Positions 14,441 through 22,483 of a DNA stretch of 64,000 bases are shown piece after piece. Positions within the stretch are counted from its first letter, which is position 1, and every line of letters begins with the position of its first letter. Below the pieces are notes generated by a model. It saw nothing but the letters and a program-made list of their open reading frames with translations, was not told where the DNA came from and ran no database searches. Source of the DNA: CAWIMX01 sp963792785 (lineage in GTDB: Bacteria; Acidobacteriota; Vicinamibacteria; Vicinamibacterales; CAVVIG01); assembly GCA_963792785.1 (NCBI GenBank), contig CAWBXO010000001.1:682001-746000 (forward strand), read 5' to 3'. A program made the translations under genes and the position numbers.

Positions 14441-16162
14441 ATTCCCGCCGACACGACGCCTCTCTCCCGAACGCTCAACGATCTATCCCTGATCGCCGGG
14501 ATCCGCGGCAGCGCCGTCGAAGCCGCGGCGTACGCGCGCGCCCGCGCCCTCGTCGACGCCGACCACGTCGACTCGGACGCCAACCTCGGCCCCCTCCTCG
14601 AGCGCCCGGACGTCCAGCAGGACGAAGACGTCTGCACGAAGCTCCGCTACATGTACGACGCGGGCGGCTGGGTGCTGCTCGAGTCGGCGATCGCCGATCT
14701 GCCAGCCGACCTGCGGTGGCTGTTCGAATCGGACGCCGTCGACATCCCTCAGCTCGCCGAGCTGTACGACGCGCTCGGCACGATCACGCGCGCGGATCTC
14801 GCCGAAGCCGTTCGCACCCACGCCATCGCCGCGCTGCCGGGGCTCGGCGCCGAGGTCGAGGCGCGCGTCGAAGCCGCCCTGCCCGCGGTGCGGCGGCAAG
14901 GCCCGCGCATCCCCCTCGGTCGCGCGATCGGCATCGCGGAGCCGCTCCTCGAGACCCTGCGCGCGGATCCGACGATCGAGTGGGCCCTTCCGGCCGGATC
15001 GCTGCGCCGGGGACAGGAGCTCATCGGCGACGTCGAGATCGTCGCGCTGATGAAGGACCCCTCCCCGGCCATCACCGCGATCGGGGACGCGGCCGAGGCC
15101 GTGCCGCAGCTCACGCACGGGTCGCGCCTGTGCCTGCTGGTCGACCGCATGACCGTCAGCCTCCGGTTTCCGACGCACCAGGAGGCCGGCGGCACGCTCC
15201 TCTACCTGACCGGCTCGACCGCGCACATCGCCCAGCTTCGAGAGCGCGCCGCGGCGCGGGGGTTCGATCTGACGGCGACCGGGCTTCGCGCCGACGGCGG
15301 CCGGATCGTCGGCGACAGCGAGGAGGCGATCTATCAGGCCCTTGGGCTGCCGTTCCTCCCGCCCGAGATCCGCAGCGGCGCCGGAGAGATCGCCGCGGCC
15401 GAGAACGGGACCCTGCCCCGCCTGGTCGCGCGTGAAGACATCACCGGCGACCTGCACATGCACACGCACTACAGCGACGGCCGCGACAGCGTCGAGGAGA
15501 TGGCGACGGCCTGCGAGGCGCTTGGGTACCGGTACCTCGCGATCACCGATCACTCACCGCACTCGGCCGCCTCGCGCAACCTGACGCTCGAGGGCGTGTC
15601 GCGCCAGGCGGACGAGATCGCGGCAGCGCGCGCGAAGCATCCCGGCCTGACGATCTTCCACGGCGTGGAAGCGGACATCCTGGTCGACGGCAAGCTCGAT
15701 TTTCCGGACAAGGTGCTCGAGCGGTTCGACCTCGTGCTCGCGTCGCTGCACGAGAGCCACGGGCACTCGCCGGATCGTCTGCTCACGCGCTACCTGCGCG
15801 CGGTCCGTCATCCGCTCGTGAGCATCATCACCCACCCGAGCAACCGGCTCATCCCGCATCGTCCCGGGTACGACCTCGATTACGACCGCTTGTTCGCGGC
15901 GGCCGTCGAGACCGGGACGATCGTCGAGATCGACGGCGCGCCGGCCCATCTCGACATGAACGGCGATCTCGCGCGCCGCGCGATCGCGGCCGGCGTGCGC
16001 GTGTCGATCGACTCCGACAGCCACCGCTCCGACGCCCTTGGCCGGCAGATGGGCCTCGGGGTCACGATGGCCCGTCGAGGCTGGGTCGAAGCACGCCACG
16101 TAGTGAACACCCGGCCGGCCGACGAGGTCCTGCGCCTGCTCCGCGCCAAGCGCGACCACTGA
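14441..16162 (+). CDS. PolX-type protein: PHP phosphoesterase with degenerate polymerase X domain
   Basis: Order: helix-hairpin-helix N-terminus (about 10-70), polymerase beta-like domain (about 75-310), PHP domain (about 335-573). PHP metal ligands look intact: DLHMHTHYSDGRDS, YLAITDHS, GVEADILVDG, ASLHESHG, ITHPSNR, SIDSDSHRSD. In the polymerase palm, GSLRRGQELIGDVEIV has Glu for the second Asp and VSLR stands where VDLR is expected, so two of three catalytic Asp are changed; polymerase activity is doubtful while the PHP 3'-5' exonuclease/phosphoesterase may persist. The first ATG (14651) would delete about 70 conserved residues; upstream only an ATT (14441) could start, so a start codon is missing or misread. 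Directly follows the rhodanese gene. Confidence 0.8.
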   Translation: MPADTTPLSRTLNDLSLIAGIRGSAVEAAAYARARALVDADHVDSDANLGPLLERPDVQQDEDVCTKLRYMYDAGGWVLLESAIADLPADLRWLFESDAVDIPQLAELYDALGTITRADLAEAVRTHAIAALPGLGAEVEARVEAALPAVRRQGPRIPLGRAIGIAEPLLETLRADPTIEWALPAGSLRRGQELIGDVEIVALMKDPSPAITAIGDAAEAVPQLTHGSRLCLLVDRMTVSLRFPTHQEAGGTLLYLTGSTAHIAQLRERAAARGFDLTATGLRADGGRIVGDSEEAIYQALGLPFLPPEIRSGAGEIAAAENGTLPRLVAREDITGDLHMHTHYSDGRDSVEEMATACEALGYRYLAITDHSPHSAASRNLTLEGVSRQADEIAAARAKHPGLTIFHGVEADILVDGKLDFPDKVLERFDLVLASLHESHGHSPDRLLTRYLRAVRHPLVSIITHPSNRLIPHRPGYDLDYDRLFAAAVETGTIVEIDGAPAHLDMNGDLARRAIAAGVRVSIDSDSHRSDALGRQMGLGVTMARRGWVEARHVVNTRPADEVLRLLRAKRDH

Positions 16163-16183
16163 CCCTCCCCGGACCCCGCGTGG

Positions 16184-16189
16184 TATCGT
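16184..16189 (+). promoter_or_regulatory. -10 element implying leaderless lolA mRNA
   Basis: TATCGT ends 7 nt before the lolA ATG at 16197, in the 34-nt gap after polX. No Shine-Dalgarno precedes lolA. Confidence 0.4.
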
Positions 16190-16196
16190 TTTAACC

Positions 16197-16895
16197 ATGC
16201 TGGCCGCTCGCGGTCTGATTATCTCGGCGGCGCTGCTCCTCGTCTTGCCGCTGGCGGGCCACGTCGAGGGGCGGCCGGCGCGCACACCGGACGAGATGGC
16301 ACGCGCCCTCCAGCAGCGCTACGCGTCGATCCGGGACTTCTCCGCCGATTTCGTGCAGGCGTACACGGGTGGCGTCCTGCGCAAACGGGTGGTCGAGAAG
16401 GGACACGTGCTCGTGAAGAAGCCGGGGAAAATGCGCTGGGAATACACGGACCCGGAGGAGAAGCTGTTCGTCTCCGACGGGACGCGGGCCTACGCGTACG
16501 TGCCCGCGGACCGGCAGGTCATCGTCAGCCCGGTCGCGGGCGGCGACGACGCGCAGACCTCGGTCCTCTTCCTCGCCGGGCGCGGCAATCTCGTGCGCGA
16601 CTTCGAGGCCTCGGCAGCCGATGCGCCGGCCGGCCTGCCGGCCGATACGCAGGCCATCCGGCTGATCCCACGGTCCAAGCAGCAGGACTACGATGCGATC
16701 GTGCTCGCGTTCGCGCCGGACACCCTCACCCTCCGGGGCCTCGTCACCACCGACGCGCAGGGCGGCGAATCGAGCTTCGTCTTCACGCATCTGCGCGAGA
16801 ACGTCGCCCCGGCCGACAGCCAGTTCACCTTCAAGATTCCCCGTGGTGTCGATGTCATCACCAACTCGCCGGACGGCGGCTCCGTTGCGCCCTGA
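16197..16895 (+). CDS. lolA: Outer-membrane lipoprotein carrier LolA
   Basis: Periplasmic chaperone that shuttles lipoproteins from LolCDE to the outer membrane. The 232-residue product has a signal peptide (about 1-25), then LQQRYASIRDFSADFVQAY, GHVLVKKPGKMRWEYTDPEE (strong LolA hallmark), LFVSDGTRAYAYVPADRQV and FAPDTLTLRGLVTTDAQG. Length and fold agree with the family. The secretin gene starts 13 nt downstream of its stop, so both are probably transcribed together. Confidence 0.92.
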   Translation: MLAARGLIISAALLLVLPLAGHVEGRPARTPDEMARALQQRYASIRDFSADFVQAYTGGVLRKRVVEKGHVLVKKPGKMRWEYTDPEEKLFVSDGTRAYAYVPADRQVIVSPVAGGDDAQTSVLFLAGRGNLVRDFEASAADAPAGLPADTQAIRLIPRSKQQDYDAIVLAFAPDTLTLRGLVTTDAQGGESSFVFTHLRENVAPADSQFTFKIPRGVDVITNSPDGGSVAP

Positions 16896-16908
16896 CGGGA
16901 GGCGGGCG

Positions 16909-18675
16909 GTGCTCGCGGGTCTGCTCGCGGCCGCCGTGGTCGCCGGCGGGTGCGCGGCCGCGACGGCAACGCGCCACGCCCACGACGCCGAACGGCGCCA
17001 GGACTACGATCTGGCCGTCGTCGAGTACGGGAAGGCGCTCCAGCTCCGGCCGGACGACGCGGGCCTGCGCGACGGCCTCACGCGCGCGAAGCTGCGCGCG
17101 TCCGAAGATCATTTCACGCGCGGACGCCGGTTCGAAGCGACCGGCAAGCTGGACGCGGCGCTCGTCGAGCTGCAGGTGGCCGGTGAGCTGAATCCCTCGA
17201 ACTCCGACATCGACGCGGATCTGCGCGCCACGCGCGAGAAGCTGCGCGCGCAGGCCGCCCTGCCCCGGGAAGGCCAGACGGACCTCGAGGCGCTGATCGC
17301 CAGAGCCCGCGAGCTGCCTCCGGCGGGCGACGAGCTGCCGGACGCCGCCATGCCGGCGTCGCTCGTGTTCCGCGACGCGGGCAGCCGGGATGTGTTCACC
17401 GCCATCGCGCGCTTCGCCGACATCAGCGTCATCTTCGATCCGACGTTCCAATCGGCGCCGGTGACGCTGGACCTGCGCAACGCCTCGCTGCGGAACGCCC
17501 TCGATACCGTCTCCGGCGCGACCCGCACGTTCTATCGGATCACCGCGCCGCGCACGGTGGCCGTCGTGCCCGATACGCCGGCCAAGCGTCAGGAGTACCG
17601 AGGACGAGGTTGTGCGGACGTTCTACCTGAGCAACGCCGATCTCAAGGAAACCGTCGACCTGCTCCGCCTGGTGCTCGACGCCCGGCGCATTTCGCAGAT
17701 CACGGCGACCAACGCGATCACCATCAAGGACACGCCCGATCACGTCGCGGCGGCGGCGCGCCTCATCTCCGCGATCGACAAGGCCAAGCCCGAGGTGATC
17801 ATCGACGTCGAACTGCTCGAGGTGAACCGGTCGAAGCTGGCGGAGTACGGCCTGCAGGCGGCGTCGCCGGAGTCGCCGGGGCTCGACGGCTCGGTCTCGG
17901 CCGGCTCGACCCTGTCGCTCAGCGAGCTGCGCAACCTGACGCAGTCCGACGTCATCCTGGCCGGTCTGCCCTCGCTCTACTACCGCCTGCTCAAGACGGA
18001 CCAGAACACGCGCACACTCGCGAACCCGCAGCTGCGCACGTCGGAAGGCGCCACGGCGCAGGCCCGCTTCGGCGAAGAGGTGCCCGTGCCCGTCACCACG
18101 TTCTCGCCAATCGCGACCGGCGGGGTGCCGCAACAGCCGATCACGGCCTTCACCTATCGCACCATCGGCGTGAACATCGACATCACGCCGCGGACGCACC
18201 ACGACGATGAGGTCACGCTCGCGCTCCACATCGAGGTGTCGAGCCTCCTCGGCACGGGCTTCGGCGGCTTGCCGACGTTCGGCAGCCGCCAGGTGACCAC
18301 CGAGATCCGCCTCCACGACGGCGAGACCAACATGCTCGCGGGCCTGATTCGAGACGACGAGCGACGGACGCTGGATGGCGTGCCCGGCTTGAGCGACCTG
18401 CCCCTCATCGGCCGGCTGTTCGCGCGCTCGCGCACCGAGACGACGCAGACCGACGTGATCCTCACGCTCACGCCGCACATTCTCCGCGTGCTGGATCTGG
18501 ATGAAAGCGACCTGCGCGCGTTCCGGGTCGGCCGCGACTCCTTCGGCGGGACCGGCGGCGGCCTGCCGACGCCGCTGGCGTCGCAGCCCCGTCCCGACGA
18601 GCCGGAGCCGCCCGCCGCGCCGGCCAGCCCGCGAGCCAGCCTCCGCTCGGGATCCCCGTCACGCCCGGCGCCTGA
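16909..18675 (+). CDS. TPR-containing secretin lipoprotein, GspD-like (two frameshifts)
   Basis: Order: lipoprotein signal (LAGLLAAAVVAGGC), two TPR-like repeats (about 25-110), secretin short N-terminal domain (VFRDAGSRDVFTAIARFADI), NolW domain (RTFYLSNADLKETVDLLRL) and secretin domain (TRTLANPQLRTSEGATAQA ... IPLIGRLF-like LPLIGRLFARSR). A second outer-membrane ring besides PilQ, of type II secretion GspD type. GTG 16909 is chosen because GGGAGG lies 6 nt upstream. An extra base near 17600 (TACCGAGG for TACGAGG) and another near 18630 break the frame; correcting both gives the end GIPVTPGA and TGA at 18673-18675, 3 bp before the murA stop. Confidence 0.82.
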
Positions 18676-18678
18676 GCC

Positions 18679-19935
18679 TTATCCTTCGCGCTCGACTTTG
18701 GCGCCCAGCGCCTTGAGGTGCTCGACGAGGCGGCTGTACCCGCGCTCGACCATCTCGAGCGGCGCGAGCTGGCTCTCGCCCTCGGCCGCGAGCGCCGCGG
18801 CGATGAGCGCCATGCCCGAGCGGAGATCGCGGCTGTCGAGCGGGCGCCCGCGCAGCCGGCTCGGGCCGGTGACGATGATGCGGTGGGGGTCGCACAGGAA
18901 GAAGTCGGCTTTCATGCCGCTCATCTGCTCCAGCGCGAACAGGCGCAGTTCGTACATCCAGTCATGGACCAGCGTGCGCCCCTCGGCCTGCGTCGCGAGG
19001 ACGGTCACCAGGCTGACGAGGTCGCTCGGGAATCCCGGCCACAGCCCGGTCGTGATCCGGCCGGCCGCGACGGGCCGCGACGGCTCGACGCGGAAGACGT
19101 CGCCGTCGATCCCGCAGGACACGTCCATCCGGCGCAGCACCGCCGCCACGACCTCGAGATCCTCCGGCCGCGCGCCCCGCACCTCGATCGAGCCCCCGGT
19201 GACGGCGGCCACGACGGCCCAGCTCCCCGCCTCGATGTAGTCGCCCCACAGGCGATGCTCACCGCCGTGCAGGCGGCCGCCGCCCTCGATGCCGATTGTG
19301 GTCGTGCCGGCGCCGGTGATCCCGACGCCGAGCGTCTCGAGGAAGCGGCACAGCTCGACGACATGTGGCTCGCAGGCCGCGTGGCGGATCTCCGATCGCC
19401 CGGCGGCGGCCGCCGCCGCGAGCAGCGCGGTCTCGGTGCCGGTGACCGACGCCTCGTACAGATAGATCGAGGCCGGCGTCAGGCCGCCCGGCGCCTCCAG
19501 CCGATGGCCGGGACCGTCGACCACGCGCGCACCCATCGCGCCCAGCGCGTCGAGATGCGTGGAAATCGACCGCCGCGCGGGAAAGTCGCCGCCCGGCAGC
19601 CCGAGCACGGCGCGCCCGCGCCGCGCGAGCAGCGGGCCCAGGAGCAGGACCGATCCGCGCAGCCGCCCCACCATCGCGGGATCGGGCTCGTCCTTCACCA
19701 TCTCGGCGCAGCGGATGCGCAGCGTCGGCGTGCCCACGCCGTCCACGTGCGCGCCGAGGTCCTGGAGCAGACGCACCATCACCTCGACGTCGCCGATCCG
19801 GGGCACGTTGGTGAGCACGCACTCGTCCGTGGTCAACAGGCACGCGGCCAGCAGCGGCAGCGCCGCGTTCTTGTTGCCCTCGACGGTCACGGCGCCGGCC
19901 AGCCGGGCGCCTCCTTCAATCCGCAGCGTCGCCAT
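18679..19935 (-). CDS. murA: UDP-N-acetylglucosamine 1-carboxyvinyltransferase (MurA), Asp active-site variant
   Basis: First committed step of peptidoglycan synthesis: enolpyruvyl transfer from PEP to UDP-GlcNAc. 418 residues, standard length, two inside-out barrels. Substrate Lys22 is present (EGNKNAALPLLAA), as are VPRIGDVEVM and the late SDLVSLVTVLATQAEG and IMALIAA-like GMALIAAALAAEGES. The catalytic loop is LPGGDFPARRSISTH: Asp117 replaces the usual Cys, as in mycobacterial and chlamydial MurA, which resist fosfomycin. The rest of the loop (FPARRSIS for AIGARPVD) is also unusual, so a divergent paralogue is possible. Overlaps murB by 20 bp; last gene of the murein operon. Confidence 0.88.
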   Translation of the reverse strand: MATLRIEGGARLAGAVTVEGNKNAALPLLAACLLTTDECVLTNVPRIGDVEVMVRLLQDLGAHVDGVGTPTLRIRCAEMVKDEPDPAMVGRLRGSVLLLGPLLARRGRAVLGLPGGDFPARRSISTHLDALGAMGARVVDGPGHRLEAPGGLTPASIYLYEASVTGTETALLAAAAAAGRSEIRHAACEPHVVELCRFLETLGVGITGAGTTTIGIEGGGRLHGGEHRLWGDYIEAGSWAVVAAVTGGSIEVRGARPEDLEVVAAVLRRMDVSCGIDGDVFRVEPSRPVAAGRITTGLWPGFPSDLVSLVTVLATQAEGRTLVHDWMYELRLFALEQMSGMKADFFLCDPHRIIVTGPSRLRGRPLDSRDLRSGMALIAAALAAEGESQLAPLEMVERGYSRLVEHLKALGAKVEREG

Positions 19936-20869
19936 CGAAGTCCCCGAGATAAACGATTTCTTCCCTGAGGACGACGCCAAAGCGATCCCGGACCGCGGCC
20001 CGGCAGCGCTCGACGAGCCGCCGGATGTCGCGGGCCGTGGCCGCGCCCTCGTTGACGATGAAATTACCGTGGGTCGCCGACACGACGGCATCCCCTTCGC
20101 GCGCGCCCTTCAGCCCCGCGCGGTCGATCAGGGCACCCGCCGACCACGGGATGCCTTCGGGCACCCGGTCGCGGCCCGGCTCGGGGTTGCGGAACACACA
20201 CCCCGCGCTCGGCACGTCGAGCGGCTGCGTCCCCTTCCGGAACGCGAGCGACCCCCGCGCCGCCGCCCGCAGCGCGGCCGCGTCGCCCCGCGCCACGCGA
20301 AACACCGCCGAGAGCAGCACCTCGCCGGTGTCCTGCAGGCGGCTGCGATCGTACCCGAAGCGCATCTCCGCGTGGGGCACGTCCGTGACGGCGCCGTCCC
20401 GGGCGGCCAGCCGGACCTCGACGATGAGGGTGTCGATCGACCGCCCGCCGAAATGCGCGTTGCCGAACACCGCGCCCCCGACCGTGCCGGGCGTGCCCGC
20501 CCAGGCCTCGAGCCCTGCGCGGCCGTGCGTGATCGTCCAGCGCACCAGGCCGTTGATCGTCACGGCCGCGTCGGCCCGCACGCGGTCCTCGCCCTCCAGC
20601 CGCACGTCGCCTCCGCGCGGGCGCACCACGAGGCCGCGGACGCCGGCATCGGCGACCAGGACATTCGACCCGCCGCCCAGCAATGTCGCCGGGATCCCGG
20701 CCGCGCGCGCCAGCCGGAGCGCCTGGACGACGTCCTCCGCGCTCCTCGCCTCGAAGAGGACGTCGGCGGGGCCGCCGGCGCGGAACGTGGTGAGCGGCGC
20801 CAGCGGCGCGTCCACGACGACGCGGCCGGGACCGAACGCCCGAGCCATCGCCGAGACGAAATCGGTCAT
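19916..20869 (-). CDS. murB: UDP-N-acetylenolpyruvoylglucosamine reductase
   Basis: FAD- and NADPH-dependent reduction of the MurA product to UDP-MurNAc. Visible: LTTFRAGGPADVLFEARS at the N-terminus (FAD domain), LLGGGSNVLVADAGVRGLV, WAGTPGTVGGAVFGNAHFGG and the C-terminal SAGCVFRNPEPGRDRVPEG with catalytic Ser region, then IDRAGLKGAREGDAVVS and HGNFIVN. 317 residues; lacks the extra loop of type I enzymes as far as I can see. ATG 20869 overlaps the pxpC TGA (ATGA). Confidence 0.94.
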   Translation of the reverse strand: MTDFVSAMARAFGPGRVVVDAPLAPLTTFRAGGPADVLFEARSAEDVVQALRLARAAGIPATLLGGGSNVLVADAGVRGLVVRPRGGDVRLEGEDRVRADAAVTINGLVRWTITHGRAGLEAWAGTPGTVGGAVFGNAHFGGRSIDTLIVEVRLAARDGAVTDVPHAEMRFGYDRSRLQDTGEVLLSAVFRVARGDAAALRAAARGSLAFRKGTQPLDVPSAGCVFRNPEPGRDRVPEGIPWSAGALIDRAGLKGAREGDAVVSATHGNFIVNEGAATARDIRRLVERCRAAVRDRFGVVLREEIVYLGDFDGDAAD

Positions 20870-21807
20870 CCCCGGCCCTCCCACGCGTCGAGCGCCAGCA
20901 GCTCGCGTTCGCGCGCGATCAGCGCCGTGAGCGCCTCCTGACGCGAGCACACCTGGAACCGTACGGTGTCCCCCGGCGCGAGCTGTCCGGCGACGCCGAG
21001 GTCGGCGGCGATGACCGTCGCGATCTTCGGGTAGCCTCCGGTCGTCTGGCGATCCGCCATCAGCAGAATCGGTTGGCCCGAGGCGGGTACCTGGAGCGAT
21101 CCGATCGGCGTCGCCTCCGAGATGAATGCCGGGCCGGCGCGGGTCGGCAACGCCGGACCGTCGAGACGGTAGCCCGTGCGATCGGACTCGGGCGTGACGA
21201 CGTACGGCGCCGACTGCAGGCGGTCCAGCGCGCCCTCCGCGAAGACATCGTCTTGCGGCCCCCGCAGGACGCGCACGATCGCGGGGCGCGTGATCGCCGG
21301 GCCGCGAACCCGGCGCGACACGGCCCCGGACGGCGGCCGCTCGCCGATCGGCACCTCGTCGCCGGCGCGCAGCGCCCGACCCTCGAGCCCGCCCATGCCG
21401 CTCAACAGGTGGGTCGCGCGGCTGCCGAGCAGCGGCGGCACGTCAATCCCCCCGGCGACCGCGAGATACGCGCGCGCGCCCTCGAGTCGGCGCCCGAAGG
21501 TCAGGACCGCACCCGCTGGCAGCACGACCGGTCCGCCGCTCGCGACGGCGCGGCCCTCCACCATCAACTCGAACACCGCGCCGGTGACGGCGATCGGCCG
21601 GGCCTCGCTCGCGACGAGTTCCGGCCCGACGAGCGTGATTTCGAGCGTCGCCGCGTCGGGCGCGTTCCCGACCATCGCGTTCGCCGCGCGATGCGCGAAG
21701 GGATCCATCGGCCCGGCCACCGGGACGCCCTCGTGCTGACGCCCCCACCGCCCCGCGTCCTGCACGGTCGTCAGCAGGCCCGGTTTGCGGATCGTGAGCG
21801 CGGCCAT
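20866..21807 (-). CDS. pxpC: 5-oxoprolinase subunit C / biotin-dependent carboxyltransferase-type protein
   Basis: PxpC with PxpB and PxpA hydrolyses 5-oxoproline to glutamate using ATP. The product shows the family start LTIRKPGLLTTVQDAGRWGR, GVPVAGPMDPFAHRAANAMV, LPAGAVLTFG, RVLRGPQDDVF and ILLMADRQTTGGYPKIATV. 313 residues, typical. pxpB is one base upstream. No PxpA (LamB/YcsF) gene is present in the window, and the pair is embedded in a murein recycling operon, so the partner or the substrate may differ from the E. coli enzyme. Confidence 0.9.
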   Translation of the reverse strand: MAALTIRKPGLLTTVQDAGRWGRQHEGVPVAGPMDPFAHRAANAMVGNAPDAATLEITLVGPELVASEARPIAVTGAVFELMVEGRAVASGGPVVLPAGAVLTFGRRLEGARAYLAVAGGIDVPPLLGSRATHLLSGMGGLEGRALRAGDEVPIGERPPSGAVSRRVRGPAITRPAIVRVLRGPQDDVFAEGALDRLQSAPYVVTPESDRTGYRLDGPALPTRAGPAFISEATPIGSLQVPASGQPILLMADRQTTGGYPKIATVIAADLGVAGQLAPGDTVRFQVCSRQEALTALIARERELLALDAWEGRG

Positions 21808-21808
21808 G

Positions 21809-22483
21809 TCAGCGGCCCGCCAGCCGATCGAAGGCGGCGCGATCGATGGGCTCGAACCGCACGGTGTCGCCGGCTGCCAGGAGGCACGGCTCGTCGCGGC
21901 TCGCGTCGAACACCGTCAACGGCGTGCGGCCGATCACCTGCCATCCGCCCGGCGTCTCGCACGGGTAGACGCCCGTCTGAGCGCCGGCGATGCCGACCGA
22001 GCCGGCCGGCACGCGGAGCCTGGGCGTGTCGCGCCGGGACGCGGCGATGCGTTCGTTCACCACGCCCATGTAGGCGAACCCCGGCACGAAACCCATCATG
22101 AACACGCGGTAACGGCCGGCACTGTGCCGCGCCACCACCCCGGCTTCGTCGGTCCGCGCGAACCGCGCCACCTCGGCGAGGTCGGGCCCGAACTCGCCCC
22201 CGTAGCACACTGGGATCGCCACCTCGCGCCCCGCCTCGCCGTCCGGCGCCGGCGCTTCGCCGGCGGCGCGCGCGACCGCCTCCAGCCGCCGCGCGTCCGC
22301 GCGGAGGGGATCGAAATAAATCGTGACCGATCGATACGCCGGCACGACGTCCCGCACGCCCGGCAGCCGGCGCGACCGCACGTGCGCCGCCGCGGCGATC
22401 GCCCGCGCGTTCACCTCCGGGGCGATGCGCGCCTCGAACTCGATCACGAGCGCCGACTCCCCGGCGTGGACGAGGCGCGTCAT
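21809..22483 (-). CDS. pxpB: 5-oxoprolinase subunit B (KipI family)
   Basis: The 224-residue product has the cyclophilin-like KipI fold: LVIEFEARIAPEVNARAIAA, a spacer, IPVCYGGEFGPDLAEVARF, MGFVPGFAYMGVVNERIAA and the hallmark GSVGIAGAQTGVYPCETPGG. It forms the ATP-dependent half of the oxoprolinase with PxpC. Start overlaps the mpl stop by 4 bp. The Bacillus name KipI (sporulation kinase inhibitor) does not apply here. Confidence 0.92.
   Translation of the reverse strand: MTRLVHAGESALVIEFEARIAPEVNARAIAAAAHVRSRRLPGVRDVVPAYRSVTIYFDPLRADARRLEAVARAAGEAPAPDGEAGREVAIPVCYGGEFGPDLAEVARFARTDEAGVVARHSAGRYRVFMMGFVPGFAYMGVVNERIAASRRDTPRLRVPAGSVGIAGAQTGVYPCETPGGWQVIGRTPLTVFDASRDEPCLLAAGDTVRFEPIDRAAFDRLAGR

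Noticed and set aside
20866..22483. KipI/KipA sporulation control pair
   Set aside because: Those Bacillus names reflect one special case; there are no sporulation genes and the family is now known as oxoprolinase subunits PxpB and PxpC.
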